Source: Mytilinidion resinicola (lineage: Eukaryota; Ascomycota; Dothideomycetes; Mytilinidiales; Mytilinidiaceae). From it: a DNA stretch of 64,000 nt. The position numbers and the translations under genes were made by a program. Each line of letters starts with the position of its first letter. Positions within the stretch are counted from its first letter, which is position 1. Of this stretch, positions 49,301 through 58,679 are shown one piece after another. The notes below the pieces were generated by a model. It had not been told where the DNA came from. It made no database searches and worked only from the letters and a program-made list of their open reading frames with translations. The stretch lies in the NCBI RefSeq assembly GCF_010093595.1, contig NW_022985444.1:814654-878653 (forward strand). Direction: 5' to 3'.

Positions 49301-49620
49301 TTAAAAATATTAAAAAGCTATAAGAATAGCTTTTAATAGATATCTAATTCCTAATACTAAGGTTAGTAAAATATTATAATTAACACCGGAGTATTACACC
49401 AACCTTTAAAAGGGGGGATAAAGTCTACCTACTCCGCAAAAATATTAAAATAAAACAACTAAGTATAAAGTTAGACTATATTAAAATTAGACTATTTAAA
49501 ATATAGGATATTATTAGCCTAGTAAACTATAAGCTTAGGCTACCTAATAGGATAAAAATATACCCGGTCTTCTATATATTGCTACTAGAACCCGCACTAC
49601 CTAACGCTAAGCTAGAAAAT
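46330..49620 (+). pseudogene. Pol of family B element, RIP-degraded
   Basis: Domain order on the plus strand: protease with LLDSSAQGNFIF near 46,410-46,445 (mutated DSGA motif); reverse transcriptase near 46,990-47,600 with the box YLNNILIYL at about 47,457-47,485; RNase H near 47,880-48,200 (ILDKALGAIL); integrase zinc finger near 48,570-48,720 (H...H with CECAKNK); integrase core from about 48,760 to 49,130. Asp-to-Asn and Gln/Trp-to-stop changes are throughout. Confidence 0.85.
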
Positions 49621-49629
49621 AATATTAAG

Positions 49630-49815
49630 GTCGACAATAATAATAAATATAAGGTTAAGCAAATCCTAGATTCCTAATAGCACGGTTAGTAAAAAAAGTA
49701 CCTAATTAAGTAGAAAGGATATAGCACCTTTAAGAATATATAGGAACTAGTTAAAAGTTTAGCAAACTATTAGGAACTCCTGTAGCAGTTTTATCGCTAG
49801 AATTCGGAGCAGCCT
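49630..49815 (+). pseudogene. Chromodomain at the end of family B pol, RIP-degraded
   Basis: The frame reads KVKQILDS, then KKYLIK*KGYSTFKNI*E, then LVKSLANY and QFYR. This is the pattern of a chromodomain: (V).(I/V)L..R......YLVKWKGY....(N)TWE, with both Trp codons now stops. It follows the integrase directly, which places family B among the chromoviruses, whose chromodomain is thought to steer insertion to heterochromatin. Confidence 0.8.
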
Positions 49816-50622
49816 AGAAAAACAGCAATAGTGCACTATCTAACTAGAAAGGATTAAAGGAACCTAAGAATAGATTGCAACTATTATATAATTAGAATAC
49901 ACGGCTTTAAAGAAGATAACTAGAAGTGCCCAGTATATCTAAAAAAAAAAGAAGAATACCCGACAGTTTCTAAGGCAGAAGGTAAGCCTTCCTGCTCGAC
50001 ACGCTTTTGTTTTTTCTGCTTAGCCTCTTTCTAATTATCTTCCTTAAGCTCTTCCAGAGTTTTAAAACTATAATATATTATCTCCTTACTATGCTTATAC
50101 AGCAACCCTTTTTAAGAATCTAAACGCTTAAGCTTTATTATAGCAGCTCTCTAGGTATCTAGAAGAGAAGAAAAGGTCGCGCAAGTTTCTAACTTCTTAT
50201 AATAGAGTTTATCCTTATTACAGGACAACTTTCGCCCTAAACAACTTAGCAAAAAAAAGGGAAAAAGCAATAGTAAAGGTAACTAGCTTATAGGCAGCTG
50301 CTAAGATGCCAGTAATATTATAGTTTAATTGTTGCGCCTAAACGCAGGCTGTATAATAATCTAAGTTAGGTATAGAAACTATATATAATAAACCCCGAGA
50401 CTTGCACTGGGAATAAGGTATAACTTTTAAACCAGACGCGTTAATATAATTAGTAAGTATAAGACAGCTTTTTTACTTCTTAGCTTTTAAGGCGTTGGAT
50501 ATTATAAAAAAAAAAATAGAGCGGCATAATAACGGCCTAATAGATAGGGCATCGCCAGCTACTTATTTAAGACCCTACCACGGAAATACTTTCGGGCTAA
50601 AAGCTTTAGAAGGGGGAGCGAG

Positions 50623-51157
50623 TATTACAACCTGTAATATAAACAACCCGAGCGTAGAGGCACTTACGGAAATAAGTAAGTAGATAAAACTAATTATATA
50701 GAACTAGGTTACAGGACTAAAAGGGTTACGTGTAGGACGTATAGAGATCCTGGATTCCCCTACGGACTATTAGTAGATAGGAATAATCTAAGAATAGGAT
50801 ATTATAAGGACAGGGTTATATAATAGCTTGTTAAGCTCGCAGAAAGAAGTAAGTATAGAGCCGAGCGAGCGCTTATCGGGCTCGAAGCGCTTAAGGGCTA
50901 CGAGCTCTAAGAGCAGAATAAGTAAACGGATTTTATAGAACGGACTTCTTATATATAAAAACGCTCCTTTATATAAATAGGAACTTTATATTTAACTTAA
51001 GACTTTAATACTACCTATTAGAAGTAATAACCCCGTTTTATACCTAAGATTAATCTTGCCTTACCTTTTAAAGACTATTGCACCCTAATAACAACTTAAC
51101 CTATACTCTACTTTAGTGTATAACACTTAAAAGGTATAGAAAAGACGACCTGTTATA
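50623..51157 (+). repeat. 3' LTR of family B element (535 bp)
   Basis: Starts TATTACAACCTGTAATA after the purine tract and ends ACGACCTGTTATA, followed by the target copy CTAAT. Confidence 0.92.
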
Positions 51158-51499
51158 CTAATAAGGCAGGCAGTTACTCTACTACCTATAGTAGTAGTAA
51201 AGAATCTCTAAAAGAAAGCAGTAGCAGTATTTTTAGAGTATAAAGATATTTTTTTTATTAATAAGCAGTTAGCAGTATAAAAGGTATTTAAAGATAATAA
51301 GCAGGTAAAAAGCTTTTTCTTAACCTCTAGAAAGCTCTATAATATATAGGTTAGCAAAATTATAGCCTATATAGTGCAGTTAAATATTTAGAGTAGTATT
51401 AAAGCTGTAGATAATATTAAAAAAAAGCCTGTAGAGCAGGAAAAACTAGATTAGCTAGAAAAGAATAAGGAAATTAGGTTAGCTATAAAAGGATAAGGG

Positions 51500-51765
51500 A
51501 ATTAGCTTAGCTATAAAAGGATAAGAAAATTAGCTTAGCTGCGCAAAGCTGTATAAAATAGATAGATTATATAATATTCTCTATTTTATAGTCTATACTA
51601 GACTACCTAGACTACCTAAACTAGCTATACTATACTAAACTGCCTAGACTATAAAATAGAGATATCCTATAATCTATCTATTTTATATAGCCTTGTATAG
51701 CCGAGCTAATTTCCTTATCCTTCTGCAGCTAAACTAATTTTCTTATCCTTCTACAGCCGCTATTA
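51500..51765. repeat. Inverted repeat with ~90-bp arms between the two Harbinger genes
   Basis: The arm at about 51,505-51,600 (AGGATAAGAAAATTAGCTTA ... TCTCTATTTTATAGTC) is mirrored at about 51,652-51,745. The loop of about 55 bp is a CTAGACTACC-type tandem. A further copy of the inner half (ATAAAATAGATAGATTATAG) lies at about 52,060-52,105. The repeat lies where the two convergent Harbinger genes would end, so it could act as a terminator-like hairpin or be a small inverted-repeat element. Confidence 0.75.
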
Positions 51766-52449
51766 TATAATCCTTATCTATAATAAACTACTACTATATT
51801 CTAATAATTCTAGTAATATAGAAGAAGCTTCTAGTGCTGCTAAGGCTGCTGCCTAGTAATTCACGCGTTTTAACGCGTTAAAAGTTGGCTAATTTCTACT
51901 AAATAGTGCAGAATTATATTATATATTATAAATTTAGATCTAAAACAGGGGCGTTTTTCGCTGCATAGCGCTAAATTCGCTACTACCTAGGCTGCTGCCT
52001 AGCTAACGTGTTAGTTTTATATTTCCGGATAAGAAAAACGGCTAGGCTATATAAGACTATATAAAATAGATAGATTATAGAATATCTCTATTTTATATAT
52101 AACCTTAATTCTCTAGTAATAACTTACTTACTACTTTTTTCCTATTTAACTAGCAGTTCCGTATATACTAATTCTATATAATTCTTGCAAACTAATCTTT
52201 CCTATTATTTATACTAAACTTGCTCTCTACTTTAGCTTTAAGGGTATTCTAAGGATCTAGATATACTAGCTTTTCTGCAGGTATATTTAAATTACTCGGG
52301 CGGTTTAAATTAATAAAGTTATAAACAGCTATATAGCAGTAGACTACTTAAACCTATATATTTAGCAGGAAGTTCGCCCTTAGTGCGTTAAAGTACTGGA
52401 ATCTTAATTTAAAAATACTAAATATCCTCTTAATAGTATTGCGCAGAGA

Positions 52450-53377
52450 GGTGTATTATAAGTTAAATAATTCCTTTTTATTTACTAGCTTTAACCTTGC
52501 TCTTTTATTTTCTTTTAGGTAATAGCAGACTCTACAGAACAGCGCCAGCATAATAATAGTATTGCTATACCCAGCGTCTGCTATATAGTAACAGCCGCGA
52601 GGCACCTTAAATAGATAGTTAGCGTTCCTTACTACAGCAAACACTTGCTAATTATAAGCAGTACCCTTCTATCCTGCTAAGGCGTATACAAAATTACACT
52701 TAAAATTAACAGCTGCGAATACATTCTGCGTTAGTTGTTGCGCCTTGCCCCTCCACGCCGCCTAATAATTCTCACCACCACGAATAGACACGGGCAGATG
52801 CGTGCCGTCAATCGCGCCGAGGCAGTTATAGAAAGCTAGGTCTCGTTTTAGGTTATCCAGGATAGCATCGGGCGTCTTATTTCGGGGTAGAACTATAAGC
52901 TCAGTATAGAGCTCAAGCAGGGCCGGAATAACCTTATAAACCACACTTCCTAACACGTTAGATTTTGCTAACAAACTGGCAGGGCAGCTCGACAGCTTAC
53001 GAATGTATGGTCGACGAGCTATACTGCATATACTTGCCAACCTGGCGATAGGAATTATTCGCCGCAAATACTAATAAAAAGATGAGCAACTTCTCTTCTA
53101 CAGAGAGTAGCGTTGTGTCCTTTACAAGCCCTGTTCCTTGTAGGAATTCAGACAGCTTAATAAACACGTCGGGTCTTATCCTCACCATGTTTTGCATCCT
53201 AATTTCGTGGCCATGTATAAGCGAGGCCGTCCACATTGCGCCTCGAAACATATCCGTGTTCTGTACCCTAACGCCCACAGGTTCCTTATGCGCCGCCGTT
53301 AGGAGTAGGAGAAGGGCAACATTATAAAGCAGCAAGAGGTGGACTAGCAGTGCGGGTGGCGGCGGTGCCATTATCAC
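52450..53377 (-). pseudogene. PIF/Harbinger transposase (HARBI1-like DDE), largely readable
   Basis: Minus-strand pieces: 53,377-52,997 (start MIMAPPPPALLVHLLLLYNV, then VRIRPDVFIKLSEFL and LLIFLLVFAANNSYRQVGKY), 53,067-52,762 (KVIPALLELYTELIVLP, then FYNCLGAIDGTHLPVSIRGG with the first catalytic Asp) and 52,644-52,456 (GCYYIADAGYSNT with the second Asp). Pieces 1 and 2 are in different frames. A GTAAGC...GTTAG stretch with TCTAAC lies between them but does not restore the frame exactly, so a frameshift is likely. The third piece is cut off by RIP stops and the C-terminus with the last acidic residue is unreadable. The 5' half is almost free of RIP. Confidence 0.8.
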
Positions 53378-53429
53378 GAATCTGCAGACGTTGGTGTTGA
53401 GAAATGAGGCTTTACGGGTGCACGTGACG

Positions 53430-53727
53430 AACTCGAACTCGCTCGAGTTCTGAACTCGAACTCGAACTGCAACTCAAAGCTGCAGTTCTAAACTCGAGCT
53501 CAACTCGAGCCTTGGCGGCCACATAGGGTTTACCGCGCACGCTTGCAGGGTTTTTTGAAGCCGTCGACGCCGTCTCTACTAGCGGGCGAAAACTCTTACA
53601 AAACTAGAGGAAATCGCCGAACACTACCGCGAGTTCGAGTTCAAACTGCAGAAGTTCAGAACTCGAGGCTAAAATCGCGTTCCTTGGCGCTCGAGTTCTG
53701 AACTCGAGGGTGCGACCGAACAGCTCC
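53430..53727. repeat. Harbinger right subterminal region with GAACTCGA motifs
   Basis: Many copies of CGAACTCGAACT, CTCGAGTTCTGAACTCGAG and related inverted motifs lie between the transposase start and the terminal repeat. Such clustered motifs are candidate transposase-binding sites. The left end has only a few (near 42,105 and 42,195). Confidence 0.65.
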
Positions 53728-53881
53728 TAAGTTAAAGACCTATTAAACTAACAAAGCAACTCGCTTAACCCTTAGGAACTCTCTTCTTAGTAGCGTTTAA
53801 TCCTGCCTCTACTAACCCTTCTCCTAATATTAACTATTGTTTGCTATAGCTTATAGCCTTTATTATTACGCTGCAACCCCC

Positions 53882-53935
53882 TAGTGTGGTAAGGTAGAAC
53901 GGTACCTGTGAAGATATAGGCACGTGACCACACTA
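53882..53935. repeat. 54-bp element with 9-bp inverted ends (TAGTGTGGT/ACCACACTA)
   Basis: A GC-normal patch in mutated DNA; the ends are perfect reverse complements. It contains GGTACC and CACGTG. It is too short for a gene and may be a remnant of a small inverted-repeat element. Confidence 0.45.
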
Positions 53936-53977
53936 TTGCTATAGATATTACCCTATAGAAATTAAAAACACTAAGTA

Positions 53978-54396
53978 ATGCGCGTAAGCTAGGGTTTTAA
54001 TTAATCCTAATTTGTGATTAGATATAGAAGTATTAGAATTCTTCTCCTATATTAATTATCCAGTCACTTAATCAGCTTTAAAGGGGCGCTAAGGTAATAG
54101 GCTATAAGCTAGTGTTGCTGCGTAATCGCGTCTCTAGACTTAGGAAGGCAAATAAGGCCGCTACAAGGCGTAAACAACGTAAAAGGAAACAGATCCAGAA
54201 GCAAGGCACCTTAACAAAGGCAGAAGGAGAGGATATTATTGCTCAAAGGGACGTTGAGCAGCAGCTAGAGAGTGAAACGCGTCAAGGCAACGCGCAATCA
54301 GGTGTCAGCCGGCAGGCCTCAGCGCGCTGTAAGCTTTGTAGACAGCCTGGGCATAACTCACGAACGTGTGAGAAACGTACTCTAGATACTATCTAG
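53978..54396 (+). pseudogene. C-terminal end of a pogo/Fot1-type (DDE_1) transposase
   Basis: From 54,112 the frame is open and reads LLRNRVSRLRKANKAATRRK, then KRKQIQKQGTLTKAEGEDII, ending in a zinc knuckle CKLCRQPGHNSRTC. Upstream the same frame goes on through single RIP stops (NSSPILIIQSLNQL, then RGAKVIGYKL). The Arg/Lys-rich IQKxGTLT...GE motif with a C-terminal CCHC box is the usual end of pogo-like transposases in fungi. The catalytic part is absent here; it may have lain left of the Harbinger insertion. It cannot act alone. Confidence 0.75.
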
Positions 54397-54474
54397 TCCT
54401 GCAGAGCTACTATACTACTAGTATTTCTATGCGTTGTTGAGTTATAAGTTGTCGCGTTGCAAAAAAGTTGAAGA

Positions 54475-54512
54475 GTGCGCGACTCGCTTGCCTGCGCGAC
54501 TCGCTTGCCACC
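54475..54512 (+). repeat. Direct duplication 2 x 17 bp (TGCGCGACTCGCTTGCC)
   Basis: Two adjacent copies just before the truncated ankyrin gene's 3' end, at the border of mutated and normal DNA. It could be a terminal feature of the pogo-type element. Confidence 0.8.
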
Positions 54513-54516
54513 TACG

Positions 54517-54990
54517 TTAACCTAGAAACAAATGCAGAATATCCGTCGTCTGCTTCGGCTCCGTGTTTCGCGTACTTCCCAGATCGATGCCGTGTTGTAG
54601 CAGCTTGTTAATTATCTCTATGGGAGTATTCAGACGCTCTCGCGTTACTGCCCAACCCATCAAGGGCCAGCTGCCATCTTCATTGATGCCACTAATGTTG
54701 TGACGTAGGAGATATTCAACAAGGTGGATACGGCCGCACCAGATGGCCCATGCCAAAGTTGACCAGTCGAAGAGTCCCCCTTCGTAAACAGATTTGTGTT
54801 CTCCGTCTGTCTTCTCTATCTCCGCGGCGTTCTCAGGCTTCCATGAGAGAGCACGCTTGTGGAGCTCATCTTGAAGCCGCGCATTGAGTAACGAATGAGT
54901 ATGAGTTCCGGCGAGCTGCTTCAGATCTCTATCTGTGCAGTACTCGGCGATCTCTAAATGGAGCTCCATAGGAAGCGAAAGGAGTGACAT
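54517..54990 (-). CDS. F-box-like/ankyrin protein, truncated paralogue, 157 aa
   Basis: The protein starts MSLLSLPMELHLEIAEYCTD, an F-box-like N-terminus (LP.EL...I....D.DL..L). One ankyrin-like unit follows near residues 80-110 (LAWAIWCGRIHLVEYLLRHN). It matches the N-terminal part of the gene at 61,884 over most of its length, for example in the blocks DELHKRALSW and VEYLLRHNISGI. The homologous protein runs on for more than 400 residues, whereas this one ends at a TAG 27 bases after HGIDLGSTRN, next to the transposon border. It is therefore likely cut off by an old insertion or deletion. F-box proteins select substrates for ubiquitination; whether this fragment still works is unknown. Confidence 0.65.
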   Translation of the reverse strand: MSLLSLPMELHLEIAEYCTDRDLKQLAGTHTHSLLNARLQDELHKRALSWKPENAAEIEKTDGEHKSVYEGGLFDWSTLAWAIWCGRIHLVEYLLRHNISGINEDGSWPLMGWAVTRERLNTPIEIINKLLQHGIDLGSTRNTEPKQTTDILHLFLG

Positions 54991-55771
54991 TTCCGCAGCC
55001 GAGATCGGAGGTGGAGATCGAAAGATGGCAAAAAGTGAGCGGAAAGCCTGCAGAGAGGTGGTGATGACGAGGATTGCTTGAGAAACTGAGAGAAATAGAG
55101 AGGTGGGAGTGGTGTTTGTTGTTGAGGGTAGGGAGTAGAAAGCCCCGTGCCAAAGCTGGAACGTTATAAGTCGGAGTTTCGAGGCGATGGTGAATCACTC
55201 ACTGGCTGCGATGTTCTCGCAGCTACTAGTAGCTAGTAACAGACCATGATGCGTGGGTTAGGAAGACAGTGAATAGGGCGGATGGCACCTGTGCATTCTG
55301 GTTGGCGAATCAAGGGGACCTCTGATTGTGCTAGCTTTCATGGAAGGGACAGCCAAGAAACGCGAGATCCGAGCACTTGATTGCGCGCGAGGAATCTTAG
55401 ATTGGCGTTTGGCTGATGATGTGTGACTTTTGCGAAAGGAGGACCCCGGATCGGAACCGATGCTGCTGGAATAGGACAATCGTGCTATGTATAGAGTGGT
55501 GCCTTACGCGGTTCGTCAAACCTAACGGTACACGAACCCGACTCAGTGTTTCTAGCCCTCCTTACCTACCATTCGTCTGGGACTTGTTTTTAGAAGAGCA
55601 TGCACATGCGCCTGTTCTTCAAATCCCCCCTTGATTTCGCTGAAGTCTAGCGATCACGTGATATGTCCGAGGGTGCTTCAACACCTTGTCACCGTTGGCA
55701 GCTGTGCGGAAGTGTTGAGCACAATACCAGCACTCCATCTAGAGCGATGAAAAGGGGAGTTGAAACTGAAA
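54991..55771. other. Intergenic, upstream of the truncated ankyrin gene and downstream of the HET gene
   Basis: Normal base composition with no domain in any frame. Short open frames (55,258-55,479 minus; 55,416-55,634 plus) are Ser/Arg-rich and look non-coding. Confidence 0.6.
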
Positions 55772-58222
55772 TCATACAAGCCTAACCGTTCCTAACTCGT
55801 GAATAGGCCAGGGAGGCTCAGTCCAGTCACGTAGGATGCTTTTAGTCCCAGCTATGCTCCCGTTATGATCGACGCGTGCGAACCCAATTCTGTGGTAAGA
55901 AGTAAGTTCTCCTGAATTTGCCGAGTGGTGCTGAAGCAGGAGCCCGTGGAAATTTAGGTTGATTCTCCGTACGTCGTCCCGTACTTCTGCAATGGGAAGG
56001 AAATATGTTATGTCCATCTGGGATGGCAAATCGCTCCAATCGTCCAACCCAAAGGACCACGGGTCATAATCGTCATCGTCGACCCGCACATTCTCCAGGA
56101 CCCCATCAAATTCAGGAAGCTTAAACAGCTTTCCTGCGAGATCGATGTGACCATATGATATTTGGCCCAATTCATCATCAGCCAAGGGCAATATGTGCGT
56201 CGTCAAAACATCTACTAGATGTTTAGTAACTGTGAAGAGCCATGGGCCGGTGGTTACTTCGCCATCGATCGAAGCCCATGACCATGACGGCGCTACAATG
56301 CACATTGCAGAGTCAGATGTAATCTTAGAGAGGTTACACCGAGATCTTAGAGTATTTACCTCGGTATATTTTAGCACGGGTTGTATCTTTCTTATCCTCA
56401 CCGAGATCATGTTTGCCAACTGACCATAGAAGCCCGCGGAGAAGCTCTTTGCTCCAAAGTCCAGCGATATACCTGTCTTGGAACAGAGACTGAAACAATC
56501 TAGCGATGCCGGATATAGCAATGAGTTTGTCCTCTGGTCTGGTCAAGAAGCCTTTGGTGTAAGTCAAAACAGTGTGATCCCAAAGATTTAAAGGGTCTTT
56601 CCATCGCGAAAAAGGTAGCTTCGACCAAACTTTATTTGTCCTACGGTCGCGGGGCCCGTTCAAGCCATGTGGGTATGCCTCGCAGGCTACAAGCTCACGA
56701 CATTCCCAGAACATTGGGGTCGCAAAGTGAATCGTGCGTGGACTTAATAGCCGCTCTTGAACCACCCAACCTCGCTTGCTCAATGGACTCGTCTTACGCA
56801 TATCCTTCCACCAGTCAAGTAAGCAATAATAGTCTTTTGGTTGGTCCTCTGGCGTGAAACAGACTTTGAAGGGTGTGAACTCGAGGGTATCTCTGGTCTT
56901 GAAGAGGCCCTGGTGGGGTTCGCTGGCTTCGGACGCAGCTATTACACACAGACTGTTCTTGTACACTTCGTGCATCATGGATGACTCGATTCGCCAGTCT
57001 TCCGGACTGTCTTGAAGGATGCACAGGGAGTCAATCCAGAGGTATCGTACACCGAGTCGTCGTGCGACTGTAATAGCGTCTAGGAACGTCCTTGAAAGAT
57101 CTAGAGGAGATATCCTCTTCTGAAGATCTTGAATATTTAAGGTTGTCAGTTTGGTGAATTGTGACTTTCCCCAAACGTGGCTGAGCGCAAGGTAATTCAA
57201 TGGTCGTGGTGTCTGCTCTGAGGATATTATGAGACGGACATGGTGGTGAGACAAGTAGGGCTAATTTCAATCAAGCGAGTAGGAAGCCAGTTTCTATTGG
57301 TATCCTCCCGGTATCTCGTATGCTGACTCAAGCAAGTCACTAGAGAACTCGTAATTGCATTCCAGACGTCCGCTGACGATGAATCGGCCGCCGGAGGATT
57401 GACGATAAGCTGCAGCTCGGCGTCTATTCAATATGTGAGTACAATCTCATCTAGGAGTCAAAAAAGGGGAAATTTGTTAGACTTTATTACAGTAGCACTC
57501 ACCTTCACGAGACAAAAGGTTTACCGTTTTGCAGGCAGCGACACCAGAATCATACCCTTCGAGTACCAATTCAATGAGCCTGGGTTTGAGGGTGAAGCTG
57601 TCAATTTCCATGCCGACACTCACTTTTGAGATCGGATCCCGGAGTACTGCCTCATTTCTCTCGATCAGGACCTTCATCAGGCGACATAACCGACAGTGTT
57701 GTGAGTCTTGGACGTATCGAGCCTTCCACCTTCCGAAGTGTACGTAGTAATCCTTATTGTCAAGTTCCCATTTCGGCCCTTTCCCAGATTTCGAATTTGG
57801 TTGGTGAGGCAGATCGTCTCTTGCGTTATACTCCAAGATATCCTGGCTCAGCTCACTCAACCTGTTGCGAAGGGACTCCAGATCGTAGACGTCATCCATT
57901 TCGAGATCGTCTGCCTCTTTTCCTCGAGGCTCATGGGCTTTTGATATTCGTGAGATAAATCATGTGCCGTTGTTGCTCTCATTTCGTTGAAGATTGTGAG
58001 CCCTGTCCAATCAAAGATGGCTCGACAACGGTGGCACAAGGCGGCATTCATCGTATCGACTTCAAACTTTTCAAAGACAAACCGAATAGTATCGGGAGAC
58101 GTTGCAGGGCAAAGACGGATGTGAAACCTTTTATCGTTGATTTGAGAAAGAAGAGAAGACGCCGCTCGATACGTTCTAACAAGGTTGTGGTTTGTGAGAG
58201 GTAGGCAGACATGGGATTGCAT
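55772..58222 (-). CDS. HET-domain (heterokaryon incompatibility-type) gene, apparently frameshifted twice
   Basis: Read leftward: a Cys-rich N-terminus (ALCHRCRAIFDWTGLTIF; ATG at 58,051, or 58,222 for a longer form); a second block CRLCRLMKVLIER (57,680 region); an intron at 57,424-57,502 (GTGAGTG...AATAG); WLPTRLIEI; then the HET core YLALSHVWG, YLWIDSLCILQDS and GWVVQERLLSPRTIHF. A 67-bp intron at 56,293-56,359 (GTAAAT...TTGTAG, branch CTGAC) joins YR to APSWSWASIDGEV, the conserved HET ending. Two joins fail without any splice site: near 57,900-57,935 (between SLEEK and EADDLE) and at 57,255-57,275 (between RLIEI and HHHVRLI). Either the gene is a pseudogene or the assembly has single-base errors. 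Intact HET proteins trigger cell death on fusion with an unlike strain; no partner gene is evident nearby. Confidence 0.75.
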
Positions 58223-58679
58223 CTCAGCCGCACGAGAGAAGGCCTCGTCTATCTTATCTTTCCATAAAACCAGTCACTACGCTTGTACTATACATCTATA
58301 TATTCCTAATTCGGTATATTCGACACGACTGTAGGAATAAGCATCCATCTGAGACGATTGTAGAAATCAGCGTCCCGAGCGGGAACGCTCGCCTGAGCAC
58401 GTGACGTGGTCCACATTCGCCACATAAAGCTGCACAGCCACAGAACTAGGCCCGGAATGCGCGTCGACCGCTGGCGTCATTCCATCGACCATGGCACATG
58501 GCGTATTCTAGTCCTCCGGAGCGCCGGTTTACGCGGCTTTCAGCTGTCAGATTTAACCCTACCACCCCACCATCTCTGCTTCCTCTTCCCTGTTCGTTCG
58601 AGATACCTCGAATCAACCTCCTACAGCACCCAACTTCGATCCAGACATATCTGTTCGTGCACAAGCACTTGTGGAAGCA
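58223..58679. promoter_or_regulatory. Shared upstream region of the divergent HET and WW-domain genes
   Basis: 457 bp between the outermost start codons. It holds AT-rich stretches (58,285-58,325), a CACGTGACGTGG block (58,398-58,409) that could bind bZIP or bHLH factors, and a CT-rich stretch before the WW gene (58,560-58,600), common near fungal transcription starts. Nothing was tested. Confidence 0.45.

Larger units (their letters stand above)
43434..51157 (+). mobile_element. Chromodomain Ty3/Gypsy element, complete, plus strand (family B)
   Basis: 535-bp LTRs at 43,434-43,968 and 50,623-51,157 flank a 6.65-kb interior. The outer flanks are both CTAAT (43,429-43,433 and 51,158-51,162), while the inner flanks differ, as expected for a full element. 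A purine tract (AGAAGGGGGAGCGAG) lies directly before the 3' LTR. It is inserted in the second gene of the Harbinger element. Solo LTRs of the same family lie at 12,437 and 20,624. Confidence 0.92.
42430..51500 (+). pseudogene. Second gene of the Harbinger element, RIP-degraded and split
   Basis: Plus-strand frame with Gln/Trp-type stops from about 42,430 to 43,433, resuming after the Gypsy element at 51,163 to about 51,500. It includes TPSPPPIAITRCSKALK, then LLKGVNI, then PFAYKQIYTFFKEII, and a Lys-rich stretch near 43,020-43,060. After the insertion it continues with RQAVTLLPIVVV and FLEYKDIFF. Position and orientation suggest the accessory DNA-binding protein of Harbinger elements, but no SANT/MYB tryptophan pattern can be read with confidence. 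Confidence 0.45.
42072..53727 (-). mobile_element. PIF/Harbinger DNA transposon, complete ends, split by a Gypsy element
   Basis: A perfect 19-bp terminal inverted repeat, GGAGCTGTTCGGTCGCACC, begins at 42,072 and its reverse complement ends at 53,727. TAA flanks both sides (42,069-42,071 and 53,728-53,730), the 3-bp target typical of this superfamily. Without the Gypsy element at 43,434-51,157 and one target copy the length is about 3.93 kb. The transposase lies on the minus strand at the right, and a second long frame on the plus strand runs from the left half across the Gypsy insertion. Two convergent genes fit the usual transposase plus SANT/MYB-type partner, though the partner's domain cannot be confirmed here. 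RIP is heavy on the left and fades right of about 52,700. Confidence 0.9.
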
